The translations under genes and the position numbers were made by a program. Below are positions 6,868-15,655 of a stretch of 64,000 nucleotides of DNA, piece by piece. The DNA is from HK1 sp965215295 (GTDB lineage Bacteria > Pseudomonadota > Gammaproteobacteria > HK1), in assembly GCA_965215295.1 (NCBI GenBank), contig OZ244045.1:4030001-4094000 (forward strand), written 5' to 3'. The notes beneath the pieces are model-generated. The model was not told the DNA's origin, made no database searches, and saw only the letters and a list, made by a program, of their open reading frames with translations. Each line of letters opens with the position of its first letter. Within the stretch, counting starts at the first letter, position 1.

Positions 6868-8600
6868 TGCGGACCACCTCCGCCCGCTCCCTTCGCTACG
6901 AGCCGGACGAGCGGCCGCCGCCCGCGCTCGCCCTCGGGCTCGGCTTCCAGCAGGCCATGCTCTGCATCTCGGGGGTGGTGCTGGCGCCGGTCATCGTGAT
7001 CCGGGCCGCGGGCGGGAGCGAGAGCTACCTCACGTGGGCGGTCTTCGCGGCGCTCGCCGTCAGCGGACTCACCACGATCCTGCAGGCCGTGCGGGCCGGC
7101 CGCATCGGCGCCGGGTACGTCCTTCTCATGGGCACCTCCGGGGCCTTCATCGCGGTCTGCGTCACGGCGCTCGCGCAGGGAGGACCGGCCCTGCTCGCGA
7201 CCCTGATCGTGATCTCGTCGCTGTTCCAGTTCGCGCTTTCGGCGCGGCTCTCCCTGCTGAGGCGGATCATCACCCCGACCGTGGCCGGCACGGTGATCAT
7301 GCTGATCCCGGTGACCGTCATGCCGATCGTCTTCGGCCTGCTGACGGACGTGCCCGAGGGGACCCCGGCCGCGGCCGCGCCGGTCAGCGCCGCCGTGACG
7401 ATCCTCGTCATCGCGGGGCTCACCCTGCGCGCGTCGGGAGCGTGGCGCCTGTGGGTGCCGGTGTTCGGGATCGTGGCGGGGTGCGTGGCCGCCTCGTTCT
7501 TCGGCCTCTACGACGTGGAGCGCGTGGCCGAGGCCGCGTGGGTCGGGGTCCCCGTGGGCGGCTGGCCGGGGTTCGACCTCGGGTTCGGTCCCACCTTCTG
7601 GGCACTGCTGCCCGCCTTCGTGTTCGTGACCCTGGTGGGCGCCATCGAGACGATCGGCGACTCCATCGCCATCCAGCGGGTCTCGTGGCGAAGGCCGCGG
7701 GCGGCGGACTTCCGGGCGGTGCAGGGCGCGGTCGCCGCGGACGGCATGGGCAACCTGCTGTCCGGGCTCGCCGCCACGGTGCCGAACACCACCTATTCGA
7801 CGAGCGTCGCGGTCACGGAGCTGACGGGCGTCGCGTCGCGCGCCGTCGGCGTGTGCATCGGGCTGGTGTTCGCGGCGGTGGCGTTCCTGCCCAAGGTGAC
7901 GGCGGTCCTGCTCGCGATCCCGAACCCCGTGGCCGGAGCCTTCGTGACGGCGCTGCTGGCGTTGCTGTTCGTGCTCGGCATGAGGATGGTCGTCCAGGAC
8001 GGAACGGACTATCGCAAGGCCATGATCGCGGGGGTCGCCTTCTGGATCGGGGCCGGCTTCCAGAGCCGGGCGATCTTCGCGGAGCAGCTCGGCGAGTGGT
8101 GGGGCGCGCTGCTCGGCAACGGCATGACCGCGGGCGGTCTCGCGGCGATCTTCCTGACCATGCTGATGGAGTGGACGGGGCCGCGGCGGCGGCGCATCGA
8201 GACCGGGCTCGACACCTCCGAGTTGCCGCGGCTCGTCGGGTTCCTGCGCGACTTCGCCTCGCGCCGGGGCTGGAGCGAAGAAGCGGCGGAGCGGCTGTGC
8301 TCGGCCGGGGAGGAAGCGCTCCTGAGCCTCGTCCGGGAGGACGGCCCCACCCGGCGCCTGCTGCTGATCGCACGCGCCGACAGGCGGGAGGCGGAGCTGG
8401 AGTTCATCGCTTCGTTGGGCGGGGAGAACCTGGAGGACCGGATGCACCTCCTCGCGGACCGGAACGAGGGTCCGGTCGAGCACGAGATCCCGCTCCGCCT
8501 GCTCCGGCACTATGCCTCGTCGGTGCGCCACCAGCAGTACCACGACACGGACGTCCTGACGGTCCGCGTGGAGGCGGGCGCCGCGGGCGGCGGCTACTGA
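6867..8600 (+). CDS. NCS2-family nucleobase (uracil/xanthine-type) permease with a C-terminal cytoplasmic domain
   Basis: The 577-residue product has about 12-14 hydrophobic segments in the first 430 residues and family motifs such as LALGLGFQQAML near the N terminus, TPTVAGTVIML, and the QR-containing VGAIETIGDS. It probably imports a purine or pyrimidine by proton symport; the substrate is not clear. The last 140 residues (from RRRRIETGLDTSELP) are soluble. Their pattern SEEAAERLCSAGEEALLSLV is reminiscent of anti-sigma-type ATPase domains, but a full ATP site was not seen. The start at 6867 overlaps the stop of the oxidoreductase remnant. The 3' end overlaps the convergent alcohol dehydrogenase gene by seven bases. 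Confidence 0.85.
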   Translation: MRTTSARSLRYEPDERPPPALALGLGFQQAMLCISGVVLAPVIVIRAAGGSESYLTWAVFAALAVSGLTTILQAVRAGRIGAGYVLLMGTSGAFIAVCVTALAQGGPALLATLIVISSLFQFALSARLSLLRRIITPTVAGTVIMLIPVTVMPIVFGLLTDVPEGTPAAAAPVSAAVTILVIAGLTLRASGAWRLWVPVFGIVAGCVAASFFGLYDVERVAEAAWVGVPVGGWPGFDLGFGPTFWALLPAFVFVTLVGAIETIGDSIAIQRVSWRRPRAADFRAVQGAVAADGMGNLLSGLAATVPNTTYSTSVAVTELTGVASRAVGVCIGLVFAAVAFLPKVTAVLLAIPNPVAGAFVTALLALLFVLGMRMVVQDGTDYRKAMIAGVAFWIGAGFQSRAIFAEQLGEWWGALLGNGMTAGGLAAIFLTMLMEWTGPRRRRIETGLDTSELPRLVGFLRDFASRRGWSEEAAERLCSAGEEALLSLVREDGPTRRLLLIARADRREAELEFIASLGGENLEDRMHLLADRNEGPVEHEIPLRLLRHYASSVRHQQYHDTDVLTVRVEAGAAGGGY

Positions 8601-9610
8601 ACGAGGAGCACTTTCGCGCCCCGGACGTTGCGGTGCTTCAGATCGAGGAGGGCGCGGTTGGCGTCTTCGAGGGCCCGGGTCTCGACGACGGGGCGCAGGC
8701 CGGCGGCGGCCGCGAGAGGCAGGAACTCGCCGATGTCGCGGCTCGCGATGTTGGCGACGGACTTGATCTCCTTCTCCATCCACAGGTGCTCGTGGAAGCG
8801 CAGGCGCAGCAGGGCGTCCTGATCGCCCGCCTCCTTGCGGATCGCGTTGATCACGAGCCGTCCTCCCGGACGCAGGCTCGCCAGCGCCTCGACCACGGGC
8901 GTCCAGGCGGGCGTGGTGTCGATGATGGCGCGCGGCGGCTCCGGCGGGCGGTCGGCGGTGTCCCCGGCCCAGTCCGCTCCCAGCTCGCGAGCGAACCGTC
9001 TCGACTCCTCGTCCCGTGCGAAGACGAACACCGGCGTATCCGGCAGGAGGTGGCGCGCGAGCTGCAGGACCAGGTGGGCCGAGCCGCCGAACCCGGTGAG
9101 GCCGAGCGGCTCGCGGTTGCCGGCGGCGAGCTCCGTGAGCCGGAGCGCGCGGTAGCCGATGGCCCCGGCGCACAGGAGCGGTGCGGCGTGCGCGTCCGGG
9201 AAGGCGTCCGGAATGGGGTAGGCGTAGTCCGCGCCCACCGTCATGAACTGGGCGTAGCCGCCGTTCACGTCGCGTCCGGTGGCCCGGAACGCGGGGCTCA
9301 GGTTCTCCTCCGGTCCCCCCGACGACGAATGGATCCAGCCTACCCCGACGCGATCGCCGACCCGGAACCTGGAGACGGCCGGGCCGGCGCGCTCCACCCG
9401 CCCCACCACCTCGTGGCCCGGCACCACGGGCAGGCGCGGAGGCGCGGTCCGCCCCTCGATCTCGTCCAGCTCCGTGTGGCAGACGCCGCACGCGGAGATC
9501 CGGATCAGCACTTCGTCCGCCGCCGGCTCGGGGACCGGGAGCTCGGCCGGTTCGAGCGGAGCGTCCGTCTCGTCGAGCGACACGATCCGCGGCAGGACCA
9601 TCGCCTTCAT
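8594..9610 (-). CDS. Zinc-dependent alcohol dehydrogenase lacking the structural-zinc cysteines
   Basis: This 338-residue medium-chain dehydrogenase has catalytic-zinc ligands in GVCHTELDEIEG and PGHEVVGRV and a later Cys in APLLCAGAIGYRAL. The Rossmann glycine motif is LGLTGFGGSAH. It should oxidise alcohols or reduce aldehydes with NAD(P). In related enzymes a four-cysteine lobe follows GVGW; here that place reads IHSSSGGPEENLSPAF with no cysteine, so the structural zinc site is lost. The gene ends seven bases inside the convergent permease gene. The substrate and physiological role are not visible. Confidence 0.88.
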   Translation of the reverse strand: MKAMVLPRIVSLDETDAPLEPAELPVPEPAADEVLIRISACGVCHTELDEIEGRTAPPRLPVVPGHEVVGRVERAGPAVSRFRVGDRVGVGWIHSSSGGPEENLSPAFRATGRDVNGGYAQFMTVGADYAYPIPDAFPDAHAAPLLCAGAIGYRALRLTELAAGNREPLGLTGFGGSAHLVLQLARHLLPDTPVFVFARDEESRRFARELGADWAGDTADRPPEPPRAIIDTTPAWTPVVEALASLRPGGRLVINAIRKEAGDQDALLRLRFHEHLWMEKEIKSVANIASRDIGEFLPLAAAAGLRPVVETRALEDANRALLDLKHRNVRGAKVLLVQ

Positions 9611-9663
9611 GGTGTTTCGGTGGATCCTCCGGCGTGGCGGCGCGGGTGCGCGCCTGCCCGCAA

Positions 9664-10077
9664 TCAGAACGCGGCGCAGGTCGTTCCGGTCGTGCGCAGC
9701 ACCGACTGCTGCTCGAAGGCGCGCTTGTAGGCTTCGGCGATTTCCGCCGTGCGTCGCACGGCGTTCGCGCCGGGTTCGGCCAGGACGATGAGCAGCTTGG
9801 CCCCTTCGCGGCCAATGACGCCCTCGTCATCGCGCCATTGCCCGCTGGCGTCCACGACGGTCAGGCCGTCCGGGAAGCGGGGCGTGACTTCGGCGGCGAG
9901 GAAGTCGTCCCATTCCCGGTCCGATACGGTTCCGCCCTCCGGTCTGCTGCGCCCGAAGAACATCCGGTATTCGGCGAGGCGCTCGAAACCGGGCGGACAG
10001 GACCGCGTTTCCGCCTGCAATGCCGTGGCGGGCAGGAGCAGCACGGCGGCGATGACGAGGAAGGCGGGGCGCGGCAT
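9664..10077 (-). CDS. Exported DUF3574-like protein of unknown function
   Basis: The 137-residue product starts with a signal peptide (MPRPAFLVIAAVLLLPATALQA). The mature part carries the DUF3574 pattern: EYRMFFGRSRPEGGTVSDREWDDF, then VTPRFPDGLTVVDASGQW and a C-terminal AYKRAFEQQSVLRT. It is probably periplasmic or a surface protein; no function is established for the family. The start at 10077 gives the signal peptide directly. The longer open frame upstream has no family sequence. The gene stands alone between the alcohol dehydrogenase and the divergent yifB. Confidence 0.8.
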   Translation of the reverse strand: MPRPAFLVIAAVLLLPATALQAETRSCPPGFERLAEYRMFFGRSRPEGGTVSDREWDDFLAAEVTPRFPDGLTVVDASGQWRDDEGVIGREGAKLLIVLAEPGANAVRRTAEIAEAYKRAFEQQSVLRTTGTTCAAF

Positions 10078-10403
10078 GGGGGGTGTCCCTCCGGCTCTGA
10101 CCGGGAGTGAGGTTACTTCACATGATCCGTCCGTGTAACCGTGGGTCGCATTCGCCGGCGGCGACACGCGGTGTCGATCCGTCGGCGTCCGTTCGATGCA
10201 TTCCCCGGCCCCCGCCGCACCCGATGCGTGCGGACAGCGCCTGTCGGCATTTCCGGCTCGGGGCCGCGCCCTGGCCGCACCCGATGGGCGCGCACAGCGC
10301 ACCTTCGGCGCGCCCTTCGCCGACACGGCGCGGGACGTGCGCCGCTGTCGCCGGGCGCTCCCGTCGCGCATGGTCGCGGGCATCTTCGAGCCGGGGACGC
10401 GCA
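10078..10403. repeat. Divergent intergenic region with a degenerate 60-bp duplication
   Basis: This gap between the divergent DUF3574 gene and yifB holds two imperfect copies, 60 bp apart, of a segment centred on CCGCACCCGATG (near 10216 and 10276). No gene, operator or clear promoter was recognised. Confidence 0.5.
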
Positions 10404-11912
10404 ATGTCGCTCGCGACCGTCATGAGCCGGGCAAGTGTCGGGATCGACGCGCCCCTGGTCCAGGTCGAAGTGCACATCACCGGCGGACTGCCGAAGTTCG
10501 CGATCGTCGGCCTCCCCGAAGCCACCGTACGGGAGAGCAAGGACCGCGTTCGCAGCGCGATCATCAACTCGCGGTTCGACTTTCCCAGGCGCCGCATCAC
10601 CGTCAACCTCGCTCCGGCCGAGCTGCCGAAGGAAGGGAGCCGGTACGACCTGCCGATTGCGGCCGGGATACTGGCCGCGACCGGACAGCTCTCTCACGAA
10701 CGGCTCCGCGAGCACGAGCTCATCGGCGAGCTCGCGCTCGACGGCGCCCTGCGCCGAACCGGCGGCTCGCTCCCGGCGGCGTTGCGCACACGCGATGCGG
10801 GCCGCATTCTCGTGATCCCCGCCGCCGATGCGCACGAAGCGGAGCTGGCCACCGGCGCCCGCCTGTTCCCGGCCCGCCATCTGGGAGAGGTGTACGCCCA
10901 GCTCATGGGAGAGGCTTCCCCCTCGCCGACCGTCGCCGCAACGTGCGCAGGCGCTCCCGCGGTCGAAGACCTGTGCGACGTACGGCGTCAGTATGCGGCC
11001 CGGCGCGCCCTGGAGCTGGCCGCCGCCGGCAGCCACAACCTGTTGATGCTCGGCCCGCCGGGAACCGGAAAGACGATGCTCGCGACCCGCCTGCCCGGGA
11101 TCCTTCCCTCGATGCCCGAGGAGGAAGCCCTCGAGTCGGCGATGGTGCGTTCGGTGAGCGCGCTCGGCTTCGACCCCGGGAGCTGGGGGGTACGGCCGTT
11201 CCGCGCCCCGCACCACTCGGCGTCTCCGGCCGCGATCGTCGGCGGCGGCGCGACGCCGAGTCCCGGGGAGATCTCGCTCGCCCATCACGGAGTGCTGTTC
11301 CTGGACGAGCTCCCGGAGTTCTCGCGGGTCGTGCTCGAGGCGTTGCGCGAGCCTCTCGAATCGGGTTCCGTCACGATCTCGCGCGCCACCCGCCAGGCGA
11401 GCTTCCCGGCCCGGTTCCAGCTCGTCGCCGCCATGAACCCGTGCCCGTGCGGAACCCTCGGAGACTCCGCCGGAACCTGCCGGTGCACCCCGGAGCAGGT
11501 GGCCCGCTACCGCGCTCGCGTGTCGGGGCCGCTGCTCGACCGGATCGACCTGCATGTCGAGGTGCCTCGCATCGGTGATGCCGACGATGCCGGACCCGCC
11601 GAGTCATCGGCGGCGGTGCGCGAGCGCGTGGCCGGGGCGCGGGCGGTGCAGCTCCGCCGGGCGGGGAAGCCGAACCAGAGGCTTTCGGTGAGCGAGCTGC
11701 GCACGCACTGCGCGCTCGCGCCGGGCGGCCGGCGCCTGCTCGCCCGCGCGATGGAGAAGCTGCATCTCTCGGCCCGGGCTCGCGACCGCGTGCTCAGGGT
11801 TGCGCGCACCATCGCGGACCTTGCCGACTCGGACGGCATCGACGCCGAGCACGTGGCGGAAGCGATCGGCTTCCGGACCCTGGACCGGGGAGCCGAACGG
11901 GGCCGGGGATGA
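10404..11912 (+). CDS. comM: YifB/ComM-family Mg-chelatase-like AAA+ ATPase
   Basis: ComM (YifB) is a hexameric helicase that promotes branch migration during natural transformation. The 502-residue protein has the N-terminal ChlI-type domain (GLPKFAIVGLPEATVRESKDR) and a Walker A motif GPPGTGKT near residue 217. It also has Walker B GVLFLDELPEF, the family signature MNPCPCG, and a C-terminal domain ending after HVAEAIGFRTLDRG. ATG 10404 was chosen because the family starts with MSLA; the longer open frame lacks family sequence. The last codons fall in the first copy of a 61-bp tandem repeat that continues downstream, so the final residues (RGAERGRG) may be recent. Confidence 0.95.
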   Translation: MSLATVMSRASVGIDAPLVQVEVHITGGLPKFAIVGLPEATVRESKDRVRSAIINSRFDFPRRRITVNLAPAELPKEGSRYDLPIAAGILAATGQLSHERLREHELIGELALDGALRRTGGSLPAALRTRDAGRILVIPAADAHEAELATGARLFPARHLGEVYAQLMGEASPSPTVAATCAGAPAVEDLCDVRRQYAARRALELAAAGSHNLLMLGPPGTGKTMLATRLPGILPSMPEEEALESAMVRSVSALGFDPGSWGVRPFRAPHHSASPAAIVGGGATPSPGEISLAHHGVLFLDELPEFSRVVLEALREPLESGSVTISRATRQASFPARFQLVAAMNPCPCGTLGDSAGTCRCTPEQVARYRARVSGPLLDRIDLHVEVPRIGDADDAGPAESSAAVRERVAGARAVQLRRAGKPNQRLSVSELRTHCALAPGGRRLLARAMEKLHLSARARDRVLRVARTIADLADSDGIDAEHVAEAIGFRTLDRGAERGRG

Positions 11913-12169
11913 GCTCGTCGAGGTGGCGGGCGGCGACCGCGCGAGCCGGGGAGCCGGACGTGGCCGGGGACGAGCTCGTCGGGGTGGCGGGCGGTGCCCG
12001 TGCGGACCGGGAAGCCGGGGATGGCCGTGGGAGATCGCCGCCCCCGACTTCGCGGCGCCCGCGCAGGCCGGGGGGGCCGAACATGGCCGGGGGCGATTGC
12101 CGCCCCCGACTTCGCGGCACCCGTGCAGCCGGGGAGCCGGACGTGGCCGGGGACGAGCGGTTGCACACC
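11885..12169. repeat. 61-bp tandem repeat, about 4.7 copies, starting inside the yifB 3' end
   Basis: Copies begin with CCGGGGAGCC-like sequence at 11885, 11946, 12007, 12068 and 12129, exactly 61 bp apart. The first copy covers the last codons and stop of yifB, and the last is partial. Copies 1-2 and 3-4 are most alike in their second halves. No gene is supported inside, and 61 is not a multiple of three. Confidence 0.85.
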
Positions 12170-12276
12170 CCGCCCCGCTACCGGCCGGGCCGTGAAATGG
12201 GGGATAATTCCACTGCGGCGCACGGCATCCGACCCGGGCCGCGCAATGCACCGTCCACCACGCGATCGGGGCAGGG

Positions 12277-12663
12277 ATGGAGACCACCGACGACCGCTAC
12301 CGCATCCAGGTCGACGTAGAGAGCGCCTACATCGACCAGCACTCGTCCCCCGACGACGGACGGTACGTGTTCGCGTACACGGTGACCATCCGCAACACCG
12401 GCGAGGTGGCCGCCCAGCTCCGGACCCGCCACTGGATCATTACCGACGCCAACGCCCGGGTGCAGGAAGTCCGCGGGGATGGCGTGGTCGGGGAGCAGCC
12501 GCGCCTCGCGCCGGGAGAAGGCTTCCAGTACACGAGCGCCGCGATCATCGAGACCCCGGTCGGCAGCATGTACGGCAGCTACCGGATGCTCGCGGACGAC
12601 GGTCACCGGTTCGACGCGCCGATTCCGGCATTCAGGCTGTCGGTACCGAACGTCGTGCACTGA
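12277..12663 (+). CDS. apaG: ApaG protein
   Basis: The 128-residue product is a single fibronectin-III-like ApaG domain with YRIQVDVESAYIDQ, FAYTVTIRNTG, TRHWIITDANARVQEV and the family signature PRLAPGEGFQYTSAA, followed by GSMYGSYRM. ApaG is linked to cobalt/magnesium resistance in enterics, but its molecular role is uncertain. The length is normal (about 125). It precedes apaH and folA in the same direction, as in the E. coli rsmA-apaG-apaH-folA cluster, but rsmA (ksgA) is 10 kb away here. Confidence 0.95.
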   Translation: METTDDRYRIQVDVESAYIDQHSSPDDGRYVFAYTVTIRNTGEVAAQLRTRHWIITDANARVQEVRGDGVVGEQPRLAPGEGFQYTSAAIIETPVGSMYGSYRMLADDGHRFDAPIPAFRLSVPNVVH

Positions 12664-12779
12664 TGCCGCCGTGAAGCCGCTGTCTTCCGTCGCCGGCAAT
12701 CGTGCGTCCGGTGACGGCGGGAGACGTTGCCGGACCGCGCGCGCCCGGTCCGCGTGTCCCGGCCGAGGCTGATCCGGGA

Positions 12780-13622
12780 ATGTCCACGTATGCCGTCGGG
12801 GACGTGCAGGGCTGCTATCCGGAGCTGCGATCGCTGCTTCGGGAGTGCGGCTTCGATGCCCGGCGCGATCGGCTCTGGTTCGTCGGGGATCTGGTCAACC
12901 GGGGTCCGTGCTCGCTGGAGGTGCTGCGGTTCGTCGCCGACCTCGGCGACCGTGCGCACACCGTGCTCGGCAACCACGACCTGCACCTCGTCGCGACCGC
13001 CCGCGGGGTGCGCGGGTTGCGCGGCAAGGACACCTTCGACGACGTGCTCGACGCCACGGACGGCGATGCGCTCGTCGACTGGCTGCGCGATCGGCCGATG
13101 CTCCATCACGACCCTGAACGGGCGTTCGTCATGGTCCACGCGGGCATTGCCCCCGCATGGACCGTCGACGATGCGATTCGCCACGGAGCCGAGCTCTCCG
13201 GGGCGCTGCGCTCCCCCGGCCACCGGCGGCTCCTGAAGAACGTGTACGGCGACGAGCCCGGCCGGTGGCGGGATTCACTGGCCGGATTCGACCGGTTGCG
13301 TTTCATCGCCAACGCCTTCACGCGCATGCGCTACTGCCATGCGGACGGCAGGCTCGACTTCCGCGAAACCCGTCCGCCTGGCGCCGGGGACCCGTCGCTC
13401 GCACCCTGGTACACGTTGCGCGAGGCCGGCGCGGACGGCGTCGGAATCGTGTTCGGCCACTGGGCGACGCTTCAGCTCCTCGCCCCCCTGCCCCGGAACC
13501 TGCACGTTCGCCATGTCGACGCGGGGTGCGTCTGGGGCGGCTCGCTCACCGCGTTGCGCCTTGAAGACGACCGGGAATTCAGTGTGCGCTGCGAAGGCTG
13601 TGCCCGGCCCGCTCCCGGATGA
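12780..13622 (+). CDS. apaH: Symmetrical bis(5'-nucleosyl)-tetraphosphatase (Ap4A hydrolase)
   Basis: ApaH hydrolyses diadenosine tetraphosphate to two ADP. The 280-residue length equals that of E. coli. Metallophosphatase motifs are intact: GDVQGCYPEL at residues 7-16, GDLVNRGP near 39, GNHDLH near 64, and the C-terminal FGHWA. The ATG at 12780 follows the family start (STYAVGDVQGC). The stop overlaps the ATG of the 43-codon partial folA copy (ATGA), which in turn overlaps folA, so the three are likely translationally coupled. Confidence 0.95.
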   Translation: MSTYAVGDVQGCYPELRSLLRECGFDARRDRLWFVGDLVNRGPCSLEVLRFVADLGDRAHTVLGNHDLHLVATARGVRGLRGKDTFDDVLDATDGDALVDWLRDRPMLHHDPERAFVMVHAGIAPAWTVDDAIRHGAELSGALRSPGHRRLLKNVYGDEPGRWRDSLAGFDRLRFIANAFTRMRYCHADGRLDFRETRPPGAGDPSLAPWYTLREAGADGVGIVFGHWATLQLLAPLPRNLHVRHVDAGCVWGGSLTALRLEDDREFSVRCEGCARPAPG

Positions 13623-13750
13623 ACCTTCCCGCCATCGCAATCGTCTTGGCCATGGCCGGGAACCGCGTCATCGGACGCGACGGCGGCCTGCCCTGGCGCC
13701 TCCCGGCCGGTCCGTCCCGTTCCGGCCCGGCGTGGTCCGCTCCGCGATGA
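13619..13750 (+). CDS. 43-residue partial duplicate of the folA 5' end
   Basis: This mini-ORF encodes a copy of the DHFR N terminus: residues about 5-30 (AIAIVLAMAGNRVIGRDGGL, then PWRLPAG) match the real FolA residues 7-32. It then diverges and stops. It overlaps the apaH stop at its start (ATGA) and the folA ATG at its end (ATGA). It lacks the rest of the enzyme and cannot be catalytic. It may act only as a coupling leader, or be a by-product of duplication. Confidence 0.65.
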   Translation: MNLPAIAIVLAMAGNRVIGRDGGLPWRLPAGPSRSGPAWSAPR

Positions 13751-14286
13751 AACGTCCACCCGTCGCGATCGTCGTGGCCATGGCGGAGAACCGCGTCATC
13801 GGACGCGACGGCGGCCTGCCCTGGCGCCTCCCGGCCGACATGTCCCGATTCCGCGCGTTGACGATGGGCAAGCCGATCGTCATGGGACGGCGCACCCACG
13901 AATCGATCGGACGCGCCCTCGACGGGCGGCGCAACATCGTCGTTTCCCGACGCCCGGACTACCGGGTGCCGGGATGCACGGTGGCGCCATCGTTCGAAGC
14001 GGCCCTCGAAGCGGCATCGGGCGCGGCGGAGGTTGCGGTCGTCGGCGGCGCGGGCCTCTACGAGCAGGCGTTGCCCGTCGCGGCCCGCATCCATCTCACG
14101 CTGGTGCACGCACGGGTCGACGGAGACGTCCGGTTTCCGCGAATCGATCCCGCGGCGTGGCGCGAAGTCTCGCGCACCGAACGGCGCGCCGATGCGCGCA
14201 ATCGCCACGACGTGAGCTTCATCGAGCTGGTGGCGGACCGGGGCACGGGTCCGGAGCCGGGCGACGACATCCTCGGCACCTGTTGA
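13747..14286 (+). CDS. folA: Dihydrofolate reductase
   Basis: DHFR reduces dihydrofolate with NADPH. The 179-residue product contains AMAENRVIGRDGGLPWRLPA, the catalytic acidic residue in LPADMSRF, GKPIVMGRRTHESIG, the nucleotide-binding GRRNIVVSR, and VVGGAGLYEQALP. The length is slightly above the E. coli 159. The ATG at 13747 overlaps the stop of the duplicated mini-ORF. It lies about 2.5 kb from thyA, its metabolic partner in dTMP synthesis, on the opposite strand. The last 15 residues (GTGPEPGDDILGTC) are not conserved. Confidence 0.96.
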   Translation: MKRPPVAIVVAMAENRVIGRDGGLPWRLPADMSRFRALTMGKPIVMGRRTHESIGRALDGRRNIVVSRRPDYRVPGCTVAPSFEAALEAASGAAEVAVVGGAGLYEQALPVAARIHLTLVHARVDGDVRFPRIDPAAWREVSRTERRADARNRHDVSFIELVADRGTGPEPGDDILGTC

Positions 14287-14439
14287 GCAACGACCCCTGC
14301 AACAGGGAACCCCGCCAGCTCCGACCGGCTCCCGGATTCCTTCGTCATTCCAGGAAACCCGTCTAAGGAACAGTCCGACCCGTTCCCGTGGGGGTCCCGC
14401 GACGGAATGTGAGAAACAACACCGGCCAGCGCCACGGTG

Positions 14440-14492
14440 CGCATGTCGCCGATGAGGTCGCAGTCCTCGGACGGGCCGACAGAGGGTATCGC
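14440..14492 (-). pseudogene. Tiny fragment of a GH15-like gene start
   Basis: On the minus strand this reads approximately SEDCDLIGDMRTVALAG, the start of a GH15 N-terminal domain. It is the counterpart of the longer fragment at 15900-16232 and sits in the same place relative to the end of the Rpn gene. It is a duplication scar, not a gene. Confidence 0.6.
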
Positions 14493-14497
14493 CGTCC

Positions 14498-15655
14498 TCA
14501 GCGCCCGGCGGGCGAGCCGTTCGCGGCCAGCCCCTCGACACGGCGGATCATCTCCTCGCCCGTCTCGCAGTCGACCAGCCAATCGCCCACTTGAGGGAGC
14601 CTGTCCACGGGCACCCGGCGCAACAACGGGCGGAGCCGCTCGGCGTCGTCGTCCCCGAAACGCCGCGCCGCCACCCGGCACAGTGCTCGCTCACCATTGG
14701 TCCGGCCTTGTTCGATACCCCGCTCGATGCCTTGGGCGCGGCCCTGCTCGATGCCTTGGGCGAGCAAGCCGGCCTTGTACTGGTCCACTTTCGCTTCCCA
14801 TATCGTTGCCATGCGCCTCCCTCCTCCTGCCCTCTCCATCTCCTCGAACGGCGGGAACCTCTGCGACCCCTGCGGCCCCTCGTCCGTCAGCCGGCCCCAC
14901 CACTCGCCCGCCCACGCATGCAGTGCCCGGCGCACCGGCTCTTCGCCCACCCCCGGGCGCCGGGCCATCTCCTCGGACAGCCGTTCCAGCAACTCCTTGG
15001 GTGTGCCCGCGTGCTGCAGCCGTGCCCAAGCGCTGACCCGGTTCGCCTCCGGCCAGCCCCCGCCGCGCCACTGGGCCATGTCCACCAGATGGTACGCCTG
15101 CGACCGGAAGCGCGCCAACGCGCGGCGCTCCCTGTCGGGCAGTGCTTCGGCATGGCCGCGCGTCGCCCACCCGGGCGGCGCCGAGCCTTGCGCGGTCCAC
15201 GGCTCGTTGCCGTTGTAGAGCACCACCGGCAGCACCGGGGGCAACTCGCCCTCGCGGGTGTGCACGCCGTTGTGCATCAGGCGTTCGAGCAGGGCGTCGG
15301 TGTAGCGGCGCATCCGCCCCTGCATGTGCGCGTCGACGGAGGACTGGAACTCCAGCAGCACGAACAGGTAGCGCCGGGCGCCGTCGGCGAGCGTGCCGTG
15401 GCGGAAGCACACCCGCCACACCATGTCGCCACAGCGTGCGCGGAGGGTCTCGTCGACGAACTCCGGGGAGGCGTCGGACAGGGTGGAGAAGTCCAGGCTT
15501 TCGGCCCAGTCCGGGGCGGCGAAAGCACGCAGCAGGTCCTCGACCACCGTCGCGAGGGAGAAGTAGCGCTTGAAGGCGGGGTCGTGGCGCACGGGCCGGC
15601 GTGCGTCACGCTCGCGCCTGCGCCCGTTCGTTCCGGAGGGTCGTTCGTGTGCCAT
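14498..15655 (-). CDS. Rpn-family recombination-promoting nuclease/putative transposase
   Basis: The 385-residue product belongs to the Rpn (PD-(D/E)XK, Transposase_31-like) family of DNA endonucleases linked to recombination and phage defence. It shows the family start (HDPAFKRYFSLATVVEDLLRAF), the catalytic strand CGDMVWRV, the E-x-Q motif LLEFQSSVDAHM and VLPVVLYNG. The C-terminal part has a QGIEQGRAQGIERGIEQG linker and a small terminal domain. Unlike the seven paralogues at 33-46 kb it has no minisatellite between the N-terminal helices and the catalytic strand. An internal ATG at 14812 is preceded by GGAGGGAGG at good spacing and would give a 104-residue C-terminal protein. ATG 15655 was chosen at the start of the family match. 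Confidence 0.88.
   Translation of the reverse strand: MAHERPSGTNGRRRERDARRPVRHDPAFKRYFSLATVVEDLLRAFAAPDWAESLDFSTLSDASPEFVDETLRARCGDMVWRVCFRHGTLADGARRYLFVLLEFQSSVDAHMQGRMRRYTDALLERLMHNGVHTREGELPPVLPVVLYNGNEPWTAQGSAPPGWATRGHAEALPDRERRALARFRSQAYHLVDMAQWRGGGWPEANRVSAWARLQHAGTPKELLERLSEEMARRPGVGEEPVRRALHAWAGEWWGRLTDEGPQGSQRFPPFEEMERAGGGRRMATIWEAKVDQYKAGLLAQGIEQGRAQGIERGIEQGRTNGERALCRVAARRFGDDDAERLRPLLRRVPVDRLPQVGDWLVDCETGEEMIRRVEGLAANGSPAGR

Noticed and set aside
6543..9830. A 1,095-codon minus frame across the permease and dehydrogenase genes
   Set aside because: It is out of frame with both clear gene families and of extreme Arg/Pro composition. The permease (plus) and dehydrogenase (minus, other frame) explain this DNA.
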